This document shows positions 51,765 to 61,452 of a stretch of DNA of 64,000 nucleotides, piece after piece. Numbering within the stretch: position 1 is the first letter of the stretch; every line of letters starts with the position of its first letter. The stretch spans positions 17,815-81,814 of the forward strand of contig CAYUPL010000012.1 of NCBI GenBank assembly GCA_964446655.1. The letters run 5' to 3'. Below the pieces are notes generated by a model, which worked only from the letters and a program-made list of their open reading frames with translations, had not been told where the DNA came from and searched no databases. This DNA comes from Desulfopila_A sp964446655. GTDB taxonomy: Bacteria; Desulfobacterota; Desulfobulbia; Desulfobulbales; Desulfocapsaceae. Position numbers and translations under genes: made by a program.

Positions 51765-52679
51765 ATGCTGATACTCAATTCACTCTTTCCTGTGGTGGTG
51801 CTTCTTTTTCTAGGGTTTCTGCTGAAAAAGACCGAGCTGACCAACACCGTTTTTCTGCAGACGTCCGATAAGCTGGTGTATTATATATTTTTCCCGCTGA
51901 TGCTGTTTTGGAAAATCGGCGGATCTTCCTACGAGAACGGTATCGACTGGGATTTTATTTTTGCCGCTCTTCTGGCCCAGACGGTGATGTTTGTATTAAG
52001 TATTCTACTCATTGTCGTTTGCAGAATATCCGCCTTTCAGGCGGGAAGTTTTGCGCAGGGCTGTTTCCGTTTCAATACCTATATCGGTGTGGCGATCATT
52101 CTCAATAGTCTGGGAGAAGAAGGTATCAGTTATTTCGGTGTCTTGATCGGTCTAGGCATACCGCTCATCAATGTGGTGGCCGTGACTACCTTGATCTGGT
52201 ACTCTCAGGAGAAGGTCTCGTCATTTAAGCGTGGCCGGCTGCTGTTGAAAGCGCTTGTTTCCAATCCGCTCATTCTCGGTTGCCTGGCAGGTATTGCCTA
52301 TTCCCGTACCCTTGCCGGTTTTCCTCAATTTATTGATAACTCTCTCGGCCTGATCTCCATGCTGACGCTGCCGCTTGCTCTTCTTTCCATCGGCGGATCC
52401 CTGTCTTTTGCAGGAATACGGAATCATGTCCCGCTTTCCCTGCTGGCGGCTCTGGCGAAACTGGTCATTTTTCCCCTGATCGGATATGGCTGTCTCCATC
52501 TGTTTGGAGTAGAGGGAACACCGTTCATGGTGGCGATGATCTTTTTTTCATTGCCGACTTCGACGGCTATTTATGTGCTCTCTTCGCAGATGCACAGTGA
52601 TACCGAACTGGCCTCGGCGGCGATTCTTTTCTCGACTCTTCTTTCTTTTCCGGTGTTGACATTTGTTTTACTGCTATGA
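51765..52679 (+). CDS. AEC family transporter (auxin efflux carrier type)
   Basis: 304 residues, ten hydrophobic helices in two inverted halves: ILNSLFPVVVLLFLGFLLKK at the start, CFRFNTYIGVAIILNSLGEEG, then LGLISMLTLPLALLSIGGSL in the second half and a late FFSLPTSTAIYVLSSQM. These are hallmarks of the AEC (PF03547) family, many members of which carry dicarboxylates or amino acids. Substrate not predictable. Confidence 0.92.
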   Translation: MLILNSLFPVVVLLFLGFLLKKTELTNTVFLQTSDKLVYYIFFPLMLFWKIGGSSYENGIDWDFIFAALLAQTVMFVLSILLIVVCRISAFQAGSFAQGCFRFNTYIGVAIILNSLGEEGISYFGVLIGLGIPLINVVAVTTLIWYSQEKVSSFKRGRLLLKALVSNPLILGCLAGIAYSRTLAGFPQFIDNSLGLISMLTLPLALLSIGGSLSFAGIRNHVPLSLLAALAKLVIFPLIGYGCLHLFGVEGTPFMVAMIFFSLPTSTAIYVLSSQMHSDTELASAAILFSTLLSFPVLTFVLLL

Positions 52680-52836
52680 TCCGGATTTCTCATGAACATT
52701 GGGAGGGGACGGGGGACGTTTTATTTGCTTTTGCCGACTTAACTCTTATTGTTACTGCGTAATTGCAAAGAATGATGTCGAATTTTGCATAAACACGTCA
52801 CCTTCACTTATTTGCTCATAAAAGGAGAAGAACAAT

Positions 52837-53232
52837 ATGAGATTGCACGATTATTTTGAAACAACCAAGGGCCGGGGGGTATTGTCGACGGCCGATCGGG
52901 CCGGCAATGTTAATGCGGCAGTATACGCCAGACCGCACATGATGGAAGATCAGCAGATTGCCTTTATCATGAGAGACCGATTAAGCCATAAAAATATTCA
53001 GGAAAATCCTCAGGCAGCATATCTCTTTATGGCAGAAGGCCAGGGATTCAGCGGGATCAGGCTCTATCTCGACAAGGTCTCGGAGAAGGAAAATGCTCCG
53101 GAAATTGAAGATCTGCTAAGAAGCACACGGAGCTATGACAAGGAGGAGGCCGGGCCACGGTTTCTGGTTTTTTTCAAAATCAAGAAGATACTCTCTCTCA
53201 TCGGAGATGGTGAGCCGGACGTCTCGCTGTAA
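52837..53232 (+). CDS. Pyridoxamine 5'-phosphate oxidase-like protein
   Basis: 131 residues of the split-barrel flavin fold. Pattern: GRGVLSTADRAGNVNAAVYARPHMMED, AFIMRDRLSHKNIQENPQAAYLF and GIRLYLDKVSEKE. Such short members usually bind FMN, heme or F420-like cofactors and are not PdxH itself. Starts behind AAAAGGAGAAGAACAAT. Convergent with the kinase gene, stops 8 bases apart. Confidence 0.85.
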   Translation: MRLHDYFETTKGRGVLSTADRAGNVNAAVYARPHMMEDQQIAFIMRDRLSHKNIQENPQAAYLFMAEGQGFSGIRLYLDKVSEKENAPEIEDLLRSTRSYDKEEAGPRFLVFFKIKKILSLIGDGEPDVSL

Positions 53233-53240
53233 TATCGTAT

Positions 53241-54611
53241 TCAGGTATGGTTCTTCGCGCTGCCGGTAACCACGGCACAGACGGAGGCCATACCGTCTTT
53301 ATCCAGCTCTCCATAATAGCTTTCGACAATATCGACCAGCCAGGCCTTCTGCGGTGTGGAGGTGTCACAGCTCCATAGCCAGTGGATTTCAGGAGGAAAG
53401 TAGGAGGCGAAACAGAAATCCCGCAACTGTGTCGGTGGTCGCAAAAGCGAGGAGAGTTCGGCCAGGGTGGGAAGTCGCCAGCTGTCATGGTTCTGCCACC
53501 TGATCATGTTGAGATAATCGATATAGTCCTGCGCTTTGGACCAGGTGAGCATGAATCCCGCTCCCTCTCTCTGCCAGATCAAATTGGTGTCGAGGCATGC
53601 AATCAGCCTGCGGCCTAGTATTTCAAAGTGGTAAGAGGTATAGGTCCGGTGCCGCATCAGGTCGTCGAGTTCGAATGAGCGCTGCAGCTGTTTTCGCCGG
53701 AGAAACTCGGGAGTGCTGCGCAGTGTCCGTTTGGTAATGAGAGGGCCGGCCTGGTCGCTGGCGATAAAGGTGCACTTCTTCTGAGATCGTTCCGTCCAGT
53801 TGGCGTGGACTTTTTCCAAAGCAAGACGCATATCATGTGCCGATTGATAGCGTTCTCCTGCCTGTGGGCTGCAGCCGCGCAGCAGAAAACTGTCCCAGGT
53901 CGAATCGAGTTCATCATTGAGACTGCTGGGCCGTAGCTGGTCGTTTGCTTTATGGTTGACCAGTCGGCCTGTCAGCAGGCGGATGGCCAATATCGCCACA
54001 CTGAACAGATCGGCGCGACTGTCGGCCTTTTCGGGGGCTCTTTCCTGTTCCGGTGCGGCATAGTAGGGCGATCCTACCTGCATTCCGGGAATGGCCATTT
54101 TTTCCTCTCCCCTGACCCTGGAGAGACCGAAGTCGATAATTTTGATCCGGTCATCGTTGGTGATCATGAGGTTGTAGGGTTTGATATCCCGATGAACGAT
54201 CCCGGCAAAATGGAGCCTTTCCAGGCCGCGCAGGGTTTGGCGCAGGTACTGAAAGGTCTTGTTGATACTGATGATTCGGGAAGGGTTTTCCAGTTTGTAG
54301 GATTCACCGATCAATGAACCGATGGAGTGGGCAAAATATTCCAGAACAATAAAGGGAGTGTCGCCCTCCTCATCGCAGTCGATGATTTTGGCAACGTGAT
54401 CATGGGAAATTTCACCCATGATCCGTGCTTCTTCGATAAACATCTCCTTGAGGCGTTTCTCCCCGACAAGATCGATGAAGATGTCGTCACGGGGCAGAAG
54501 GACCTTAAGAGCCACAGTCCTTGCGGTAATTGGCGCTTTGGCTTTGTATACCGTGCTCATGCCGCCTCGACCGAGCCTGCCGTGGATTGCATATCTGCCT
54601 ATTTTTTTCAT
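53241..54611 (-). CDS. Ser/Thr protein kinase fused to DUF1566 (Lcl) domain
   Basis: 456 residues. Kinase part: glycine loop GRLGRGGMSTVYKA, catalytic lysine in VALKVLL, HRDIKPYNLM catalytic loop, IIDFGLSR and PYYAAPEQ. The C-terminal quarter (from about 340) is a DUF1566 domain with WSKAQDYIDYLN, WRLPTLAELSSL and FASYFPPEIHWLWSCDT. The domain is typical of secreted or periplasmic proteins, yet no transmembrane helix separates it from the kinase here. It is transcribed 3 bases after the phosphoesterase, so the pair may act oppositely. Confidence 0.92.
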   Translation of the reverse strand: MKKIGRYAIHGRLGRGGMSTVYKAKAPITARTVALKVLLPRDDIFIDLVGEKRLKEMFIEEARIMGEISHDHVAKIIDCDEEGDTPFIVLEYFAHSIGSLIGESYKLENPSRIISINKTFQYLRQTLRGLERLHFAGIVHRDIKPYNLMITNDDRIKIIDFGLSRVRGEEKMAIPGMQVGSPYYAAPEQERAPEKADSRADLFSVAILAIRLLTGRLVNHKANDQLRPSSLNDELDSTWDSFLLRGCSPQAGERYQSAHDMRLALEKVHANWTERSQKKCTFIASDQAGPLITKRTLRSTPEFLRRKQLQRSFELDDLMRHRTYTSYHFEILGRRLIACLDTNLIWQREGAGFMLTWSKAQDYIDYLNMIRWQNHDSWRLPTLAELSSLLRPPTQLRDFCFASYFPPEIHWLWSCDTSTPQKAWLVDIVESYYGELDKDGMASVCAVVTGSAKNHT

Positions 54612-54614
54612 ATA

Positions 54615-55340
54615 TTATCCCAGGCGTAAGCCATATGCTTCCGGAAAGCCGCGTTCCCTGATCTTTTGCTGTGTGGTGTGGTAATCGTAGTCGATGGAGA
54701 CGATCTCCAAAGAGTATGTTTTCGTGTCCCAGAGCAAATATTTGGCGCCCCTGGTGTAGTCGCGCGGTTGTCCCACACTTCCGGCGTTGACGATATATTT
54801 GTAACCGGCACGGAGAGGATATCGTTTTTCCCGCAGATTTTCCCGTTTGAGCGTTCCGGTATCCCAGGAGATCAGCTGCAATTCGTGGGTGTGACCAACA
54901 AAGCAAACGTCTGTTTTCGCTTGGCGAAAATATGCTTGCAGATCATTATCGGAGGCGGTGCTGATATAACGGAGAAGAGATGAGGGGGGGAAACCGTGTA
55001 CAAAAAAGAGATTATCAATCACAAGATTTAATTGCAGGCGGCAGCAATAGTCATGGTTTTCGGCGGAGAGCAGCTTTTCTGTAGCGAAAGAATTTTCCAG
55101 GGCCTGAAAATTCAGCCAGTTCCGTACCGCTTTGTTTTGCAGGGCGGCTTCATGGTTTCCCTGGATGGAAATATACTCTTTTTGTCGAAAAAGACTGACA
55201 ACTTCGTCAGGATTGGGACCGTAACCGATAAGGTCACCCAGGCAGATAACCATTTCCGGGTTTCTTCTTTCAAGATCGGCAATAACGGCAAGAAACGCTT
55301 CGAGGTTGCCATGAATATCTGAAAGAACAGCGATTTGCAT
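54615..55340 (-). CDS. Metallophosphoesterase (YfcE/calcineurin-like)
   Basis: 241 residues. Five metal motifs: LSDIHGN, LGDLIGYGPNP, GNHE, FVHGFPP and GHTHELQ, as in the calcineurin-like family. VNAGSVGQPRD is the usual last conserved block. It could be a protein phosphatase or a nucleotide/phosphodiester hydrolase. Together with the kinase (3 bases downstream) it looks like a protein-phosphorylation switch, but that is inference. Confidence 0.92.
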   Translation of the reverse strand: MQIAVLSDIHGNLEAFLAVIADLERRNPEMVICLGDLIGYGPNPDEVVSLFRQKEYISIQGNHEAALQNKAVRNWLNFQALENSFATEKLLSAENHDYCCRLQLNLVIDNLFFVHGFPPSSLLRYISTASDNDLQAYFRQAKTDVCFVGHTHELQLISWDTGTLKRENLREKRYPLRAGYKYIVNAGSVGQPRDYTRGAKYLLWDTKTYSLEIVSIDYDYHTTQQKIRERGFPEAYGLRLG

Positions 55341-55493
55341 TGCGTCGGTTACCTGAGATGTTAACGTTGAATTGCTGCAGTGCCGAAGGTTGGGAGCGGT
55401 AGGGCGACACTGATACTCCCAGGAGCTATTATTACATCAGTGGGCAGCAATGAAAAGAAATTTTATCGTTCTTCATTGCAGGAGAGTGGTAAT

Positions 55494-55640
55494 ATGTATT
55501 TTGGATTGAAACAGCGATCACCATGGTTTTCTATTGGAATCTTTACACCTGACAGGCTCGCATTGATGAGGTACAATTTGAAGAAACGTTGCCGAAAGTA
55601 TCAAACCACAACCTTCAGGGTCTATTCATATCGGAGCTGA
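55494..55640 (+). CDS. Small ORF, 48 aa, unproven
   Basis: ATG 55494 lies behind AGGAGAGTGGTAAT. The product (MYFGLKQRSPWFSIGIFTPD...) is basic and has no recognised motif. It ends just before the membrane protein gene (55643), whose ribosome site sits in its last codons, so it could be a leader peptide coupling translation. Weak evidence. Confidence 0.35.
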   Translation: MYFGLKQRSPWFSIGIFTPDRLALMRYNLKKRCRKYQTTTFRVYSYRS

Positions 55641-55642
55641 CA

Positions 55643-56353
55643 ATGATTATCAGAATTCTTCTCGTCCTTTTTATTTCAGGTGCGTCCGCAGTGTGTTATC
55701 TGGCGGGATATGTGCGCCTCATGAGCGGATTGCTGATCGGATTCGGTTCCCTTATATCGGTCTTTTTCGGCTTACTTTTTGTAATTCCCGAAGAAAATCG
55801 TGAGTTGTGGTTTCCTGTTTATGGCGACGGCGCCGGCTGGCCATTCTTTCTTCTCGCAGCTCTGCTTATAGGTATTGCAGCCCTGCTTTTTGGCAGAAAA
55901 AAGGCGGATGTCTCTCTCGAACCTGTGTCGTCGGTACATTATCGATATGTAATCGGTGCGTTTTCAACTACTCTTTTGAGTGTCTTTCTTCCTGCATTTT
56001 TCTGGTTTCCCTCAGATGATAAACGATTGAGTTTAGATACCAGTGCGCTCGGGGTCGATGTTTTGCTGGGAACCTGCATATATCTCGCGGGAACAATGGT
56101 GTCCCTTTTTCTTTTCTATAAGGCTTCCAGTGGGGTAAAGCAGAACAACCCGGATTTTATGAGAAGGGTGGTTCTCGCCATATTTTCAGTGGTGCATTTT
56201 GATAAACTGCCGGCCTTCGTTGCCTTTCTGCTGATATACTCACCTGAGACCAAAATAATTTACCCATCTGTCGCCGCCCTAGCCCTCGCAGCCTACCTTC
56301 CCATTGGTCTTTTCATGCTGAAAATCAGCAGCCAGTGTCAAAAAATGGAATAA
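55643..56353 (+). CDS. Hypothetical membrane protein, 236 aa
   Basis: Start at ATG 55643 (CGGAGCTGACA upstream). Six or so hydrophobic segments, e.g. IIRILLVLFISGASAVCYLAG, LLIGFGSLISVFFGLLFVI, FFLLAALLIGIAALLFG and LALAAYLPIGLFML. A polar SPETKIIYPSVAALA precedes the last helix. Family not recognised. 97 bases upstream of the DAC-like gene, same strand. Confidence 0.75.
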   Translation: MIIRILLVLFISGASAVCYLAGYVRLMSGLLIGFGSLISVFFGLLFVIPEENRELWFPVYGDGAGWPFFLLAALLIGIAALLFGRKKADVSLEPVSSVHYRYVIGAFSTTLLSVFLPAFFWFPSDDKRLSLDTSALGVDVLLGTCIYLAGTMVSLFLFYKASSGVKQNNPDFMRRVVLAIFSVVHFDKLPAFVAFLLIYSPETKIIYPSVAALALAAYLPIGLFMLKISSQCQKME

Positions 56354-56450
56354 ATATTTGTAAATAGATTGTTTCTTTGGTTAAATATCTTTTATAAGCC
56401 TTGGGAAAGCTGGAATATCATGAAAAGACCGAATTACTCCGATAAAAAAC

Positions 56451-57485
56451 ATGGCCACCAAAAAAGCAATTATCAACAATGAGCTTATCCGGGAAATAGT
56501 CGCAATCCGACTTGATACTTTGTGGAAGATGCTCGGCCAGAACCAGGCCGGTTTCCTGCCTGACAAAAATGATGAAGGAGCAACGGGAAAATTTGATAAT
56601 AAAGGGGCCATCTTTGTTCCCGGCGGCTTGATTTATCAGGATGTTGATGAGCGTTTTATTCGCTACTCACCGCATGGACTGATTGACGGCGCATCTTTTC
56701 GGGAAAAGATCAGAGAATCAATGCGTTATGATAACGCCACCTTGCTCTATCCTGATGGTATAGCCTATAGCGTCAATCTTGATGGGGGTTTTTTTTCCAA
56801 GGCTGCCAGAAGGATTTATACCTATAAAAGGGCGGCATATCGCCGTAAAAAGAAGATCGGCAATACCACCCCCATCGAAATAAGTGCCGAAGATATCATC
56901 AAAAGCCACTGTCCCACCTATATGGAACCTCCCTATGGTTCACGAACCCGCATCAGCTCCTGTATTGCGGTGGGACTTATTAATCCGGCATTGTTTTATG
57001 CCTATTATAAAACAGAGTTTAATTTTTCGCAGAAACAGGCGCATATATTCATCCACGACCTGGATCAGGCGCGGGAACAGGCCGTTTCCAGTGATGGAAA
57101 AAACCTCTACCCACCCTATATTATCGTCTGTCATGATACACGGTATAAAGAAAACAATTTTACAGGATTAACCAGAATACTCGGAATCGGTAAATTTGGT
57201 GAATTTGCCACGATCTCTTTCGAGGCCGTCACCCCGATGCTTTTGAAGGAGATGAGCCGAAAAAAGACAAGGTATCGGGAAGAAGACGCTTTCGCAATAT
57301 ATGATCACCTGACTATTCTTGGTGTTTTACGGATTTATAGTGAAACCAATCCCGGCAAACGCTCATTAAAATACCAGATGTATACACTTATGCCCAAGGA
57401 GGATATGGGGCTCGATGTCCGAAAAATTGCTGCTGCGGCCAAGAAGAGATATAATATTAAACGAAAAGGAAAAAAATCTTTGTGA
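56451..57485 (+). CDS. Uncharacterised protein with DisA_N (diadenylate cyclase)-like motifs
   Basis: 344 residues, soluble. The middle (96-200) has the order NATLLYPDGIAYSVNLDGG ... PYGSRTRISSCIAVGLINP ... HIFIHDLDQAR. This resembles the diadenylate cyclase domain, where a DGA motif is followed by GTRHRAA and a strand with SEE. Here DGI and GSRTR replace DGA and GTRHR and about 30 extra residues lie between them, so catalysis may differ or be lost. The rest (GIGKFGEFATISFEAVTPMLLKEM; ILGVLRIYSETNPGKRS) is unfamiliar. Assignment is tentative and based on pattern only. Confidence 0.55.
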   Translation: MATKKAIINNELIREIVAIRLDTLWKMLGQNQAGFLPDKNDEGATGKFDNKGAIFVPGGLIYQDVDERFIRYSPHGLIDGASFREKIRESMRYDNATLLYPDGIAYSVNLDGGFFSKAARRIYTYKRAAYRRKKKIGNTTPIEISAEDIIKSHCPTYMEPPYGSRTRISSCIAVGLINPALFYAYYKTEFNFSQKQAHIFIHDLDQAREQAVSSDGKNLYPPYIIVCHDTRYKENNFTGLTRILGIGKFGEFATISFEAVTPMLLKEMSRKKTRYREEDAFAIYDHLTILGVLRIYSETNPGKRSLKYQMYTLMPKEDMGLDVRKIAAAAKKRYNIKRKGKKSL

Positions 57486-57512
57486 TCTGCCTTGCCTTGA
57501 ATTAACCTCCGC

Positions 57513-58532
57513 TCACCAGGATCGATTAAGAGAAAAAATGTCTGCCCTCTGCTGCGGAATACAGGAATAGTTCTGGGTTAGCGCCAGACTGGAGGCCTTC
57601 TCACAAAAAACCAGGAATGCCTGGAGCAGCTTGTTGCGTAAAGAAACCAATCTGTTTCGATCCACTGCGAGCGTTTCCGGGTTGAACCATGGTTCTTTCA
57701 GGTATGCCCTGCGATTAAGCTCGAGCTGGATCCAGGGGAGTGCTCTGCTGTGGGCCTGTGAAATATACCCGCCTTTGAATGGGGTATTGAGAACAATGTT
57801 GTCGGCTTCTTCCGGGAAAGTCAGGCGGAGGCAGTCAGCGAAGAGGGCAAGAAGTTCAGGAGAACAGGAGATATCTTCTGCAACACCTTCGCCATTTTCG
57901 TCGCCAAGGTTGCTGAGACAGATAAAGGGCCGTTCCGTTGCCGCAGTCGCTAATGTCCCCGGTTCAAATTCCAGCATGGAGTGGCAGTCCAGAGCACAGA
58001 GCAGATCCGGTCTGGCTGCATCTTCTCCTATTCTTCTATGGTACGGGAAATAGTATCTTTGCAGCAGTTCCCTGATGAGATAAGGGTTGGGTTGGTGTCC
58101 TGGCTGATACACAGCGGCTCCCAGGATGGTATGACTTTTAATAACTCCGTCAGGATTGTGGGGAGGAAGGTCGTCCGGGCTTCGGTTGAGATCAATTATC
58201 GCTCTGGCGATATCGGACTCGTGATAACAGGCAACATCGTCCTGCAGGGCAAAAATTGTTCGGGTGCAGGGGTCACTGTCAGGGAAGATGTCGGCAAATC
58301 CCAAGGATACACGAGGCTGTAGGGCTCCGGGTATAGTGTAGCCGCCATGGGGGACGGAGACGAGCAGGGGGAGCCTGTTTGAACGTGATGTTTTTGTCTG
58401 TAACGTATGGGGGTGTACACTATTGTGTCTGTTTCTCTGTGTCATGGTAGTACCGTGTCGGTCATCGCCTGTTTCAGGTAGAGTGTCCGCCGTGCCGATA
58501 TTCAAATGTTCGAATGTTGGGAGCCGGTTCAA
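57513..58532 (-). CDS. N-formylglutamate amidohydrolase family protein
   Basis: 339 residues; the first about 50 are low in conservation and the true start may be the ATG at 58445. The family core begins LLVSVPHGGYTIP, then DLNRSPDD, YHRRIGEDAARPDLLCALDCHSMLEFEPG, CLSNLGDENGEG, NTPFKGGYISQAHS and IQLELNRRAYL. These match PF05013, zinc amidohydrolases that remove the formyl group from N-formylglutamate or related compounds. No histidine-degradation genes are nearby, so the physiological substrate is open. Confidence 0.9.
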   Translation of the reverse strand: MNRLPTFEHLNIGTADTLPETGDDRHGTTMTQRNRHNSVHPHTLQTKTSRSNRLPLLVSVPHGGYTIPGALQPRVSLGFADIFPDSDPCTRTIFALQDDVACYHESDIARAIIDLNRSPDDLPPHNPDGVIKSHTILGAAVYQPGHQPNPYLIRELLQRYYFPYHRRIGEDAARPDLLCALDCHSMLEFEPGTLATAATERPFICLSNLGDENGEGVAEDISCSPELLALFADCLRLTFPEEADNIVLNTPFKGGYISQAHSRALPWIQLELNRRAYLKEPWFNPETLAVDRNRLVSLRNKLLQAFLVFCEKASSLALTQNYSCIPQQRADIFSLNRSW

Positions 58533-58758
58533 GCTCCCCGCAGAGAGAGGAAAAAAAGGTGTTGCGTAGCAGTTTGCCGCGGCGGTAGCGGAGCCATTGC
58601 AGCAAATACAATTTTCGCTGATGTTGTCCTTGCGTAGGTCTATACAATGCAGTTCATGATCTATATCTCACTCTAACTTAAAATGATGAAAAAATCAAGT
58701 CAGCGGCATGAATGCGCAAGGTTTTTTCCCTCAACAGATGCCATGTCAGTTGGTGTCG

Positions 58759-61452
58759 TTATTTTTCATCTTTATCCAGCAGGACTATTTCCGGTTGCCA
58801 GTCGAGCCATTCTTTTTGGGCCTCTTCATGGAGGGTGAACCGATGATTATCGTTAACCGGTGCTCCCATATTGGAATTCTCCGGTGTTGCCAGGGCAATG
58901 CCACCGGATAGTAAGGCTTCAAGAGACTCGGTGGAAACGGAAACACCGGAAAAGAGGCCGCCTTCGATTTTTGCGCCGGAAGCAAACCAGAATTTGGTAT
59001 TTTCACGAATTATCGGCCGGTATGGTTCGTCAATGTGTACAAAAATATACACATTTTTGAAATCTGCAGACAGGTTGTTACTGACCACCTTGCCGATTTT
59101 TACCTGGCGGTAGTACACCGGGGAATTAATCTTTAACGAGCCAAGGTGCTTACTTGTAAGGACGAGCCGCAGGCCGTCGTTACTGTAGGCCGGCATATCG
59201 GGTGGTTCGGTCAGTGCCGTGAAAGTTCTCTCTAATTCACCCTTGCCCGGTAAAATATTGATGAATGAACCATACAGCACGGTTTTCAGGTTTTTAATAC
59301 CTGACAGACTCACTTCGACATTTTCCAGCCATATCCCGGTAGTACTTCTGAAAAAAGGTTCGGCCTCTTTCTCTACGTGGATGGTGACCAGGATGTCCTC
59401 CATGTTTTCAGCAAAATAAAGGTCGGTGACGCTGCCGATGACTATCCCTTTGTATTGCACCAGTGAACCCCGGCGCAGATCATCACCTTTTTTAAACCGA
59501 ATTGATATGGGAACACGGTCTATTTTTTCTGCGTGCATTTTGCTGCTGTAGAGAGGGAAAACAGCGCCTGTTCGAGGAGAGGCGGTTGTTTTGGGGGTAA
59601 AATAACTGATGCCGCCACTCATTATGGATTGTAATGATTCCGTCTCTATGGAAAAATTGGAAAGTCCGGCCTGGAAGGAAACGCCGCTGACATCATAGAA
59701 TCTCGATGATGAGTTGACGGTGTCGCTATATTGCCGTTCGATAAAGCAGTCGATAAGAACGGTTTGATTATCTTCGGCCAGATGAAATCCGGTAACCCTG
59801 CCGACTTCTATTTTTTTGTAATATATTGGAGTGCCTGTCTTGATGGGTTCGGGATTGTCCGTCTGGAGTTGGAAAGAATAGCCGACCGGCTGTAACTGGG
59901 AAGCATTCTGTACTGCCGCAGCGTAACTTTCATATACCATAAATGGCACACCGGTGCTGGAGCCGGCCTTCTTCCCAGCCCTGTTATCAGGCGTGATGAA
60001 TGATATGCCTCCGCTGAGTGCGGCGTTTAAAGAGTCGGTTTTTATTTGAATGCCGGACAGCGAGACGTCAAAGGAAAAACCACTGTCGTTCCAGAAGACC
60101 GAGTCAGGGCCTATCAGGTGCTCATATTCTTGATAGATAAAGACGGGTATTTCGAAGTTTTTGAACCGGTCATCAAGGGCTATGTCGAGAATTTCACCCA
60201 CCTTGATATCTTTGAATTTGACAGGCGCGCCGCGTTTTAAAGAGTACGAATGAGTGGAGGTAAGGAGCAGCTCGGAGCCTGGTCGCAGGGGTTTCTGAGG
60301 AGGAGGAGAGGGCAGTATATCAAAGTTATTCTGAAACGGGCCTGATCCTGGAATAAATGTGATATAGGAACCGGAAAGAAGGATGTCGAGATTCTCAATT
60401 TTGTCGAGGCTTATCTCCGGTCTGACGAGCCAGAATTGCGTGCCCTGGCGCAGAATACGCTCTGCTCGGGGATCAAGCATGATACGAGCGGTTACGCTAT
60501 GTTGTTCGTCATCATTGAAGTCGATTTTCTGCACTACACCGGCGACAAAACCGCGATAAATAAGCTTGGTTTCACCTTCCGTAATGCCCCTGCTGGAGGC
60601 CAGTTGAAGTGTCATGCTGACACCATACCGGGCTGCTTCAAGGTCTTTGTAGAGTGGGAAGATCCGTCCGTTCTCAGCAATGTCGGTGTGTTCGAGCTCC
60701 GCCGGCGTGTGTAGTACAATGCCGCCTTTCAGAAGTGATGCCAGTGACTCAACCTGGACTTTCAGGTTGGTGAGTTTGCCGGAAATAGTTATGCCGCTGG
60801 CATTGCAGAAACGACTGCCTTCTCTGACCAGATGAGCATATTCCGGTTTGATAAAAAGACTGATGATAACGGAGCTGTCATCCAGGGCGAGACTGTGTTT
60901 GGTAACGGAACCAATAGTGAGATTGCGGTAATAGACTTCCGAGCCGGTTTGGATACTGCCCAGCTGTTCGGCACGGAGTTTGATATGGAGGCCTGGCGTT
61001 TCCTGCGGAATGGGGGGAGGCGAAGAGAGGCCGATAAAACTGGTGGCCGCCTCCGTTGCGATACCCGGCTGGAAACCGATGTAACTACCGGACAAAATGG
61101 TGTCAAGGCCCTGGACGCTGGCCGCGGAGATCTCAGGCCGCACTACCCAGAATCGAGTATCTTCCACCAGGAGATCCTCGGCGGATTTATCTATACTGAT
61201 CAGACTTTTGATTCTTCTGTTGTCGAGGTCCGGTTCGATGTGGGTCACGGTTCCTATGGGGATGCCGCGGATGATGACCTGGGTTTTTCCCGCGGTGATG
61301 CCGGTGGCATCTTCAAAGTAGACGGTAATGGTAATACCAGCGGTCTGATAACTGGTATAGACAATCCAGATACAGATACAAAGGGCAATGGCTGGAAGGA
61401 TCCATATTGGTGAAATCCCCTTTTTTTTCTTAAAAACAGGATTTGGCTCCAT
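58759..61452 (-). CDS. letB: LetB/YebT-type lipid-transfer protein with seven MCE domains
   Basis: 897 residues. One N-terminal helix (ISPIWILPAIALCICIWIVY) followed by exactly seven MCE domains that I can count from their repeated I.-Y/F-(R/K)-x-I-x-(I/V)-G-x-V and L-(S)-G-(S/G)-I signatures (starting VYFEDATGITAGKTQV, ending LEALLSGGIALATP). Seven is the number in E. coli LetB, whose stacked rings form a tunnel for phospholipids across the periplasm. Begins at the base after the letA stop, so it is coupled. Confidence 0.94.
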   Translation of the reverse strand: MEPNPVFKKKKGISPIWILPAIALCICIWIVYTSYQTAGITITVYFEDATGITAGKTQVIIRGIPIGTVTHIEPDLDNRRIKSLISIDKSAEDLLVEDTRFWVVRPEISAASVQGLDTILSGSYIGFQPGIATEAATSFIGLSSPPPIPQETPGLHIKLRAEQLGSIQTGSEVYYRNLTIGSVTKHSLALDDSSVIISLFIKPEYAHLVREGSRFCNASGITISGKLTNLKVQVESLASLLKGGIVLHTPAELEHTDIAENGRIFPLYKDLEAARYGVSMTLQLASSRGITEGETKLIYRGFVAGVVQKIDFNDDEQHSVTARIMLDPRAERILRQGTQFWLVRPEISLDKIENLDILLSGSYITFIPGSGPFQNNFDILPSPPPQKPLRPGSELLLTSTHSYSLKRGAPVKFKDIKVGEILDIALDDRFKNFEIPVFIYQEYEHLIGPDSVFWNDSGFSFDVSLSGIQIKTDSLNAALSGGISFITPDNRAGKKAGSSTGVPFMVYESYAAAVQNASQLQPVGYSFQLQTDNPEPIKTGTPIYYKKIEVGRVTGFHLAEDNQTVLIDCFIERQYSDTVNSSSRFYDVSGVSFQAGLSNFSIETESLQSIMSGGISYFTPKTTASPRTGAVFPLYSSKMHAEKIDRVPISIRFKKGDDLRRGSLVQYKGIVIGSVTDLYFAENMEDILVTIHVEKEAEPFFRSTTGIWLENVEVSLSGIKNLKTVLYGSFINILPGKGELERTFTALTEPPDMPAYSNDGLRLVLTSKHLGSLKINSPVYYRQVKIGKVVSNNLSADFKNVYIFVHIDEPYRPIIRENTKFWFASGAKIEGGLFSGVSVSTESLEALLSGGIALATPENSNMGAPVNDNHRFTLHEEAQKEWLDWQPEIVLLDKDEK

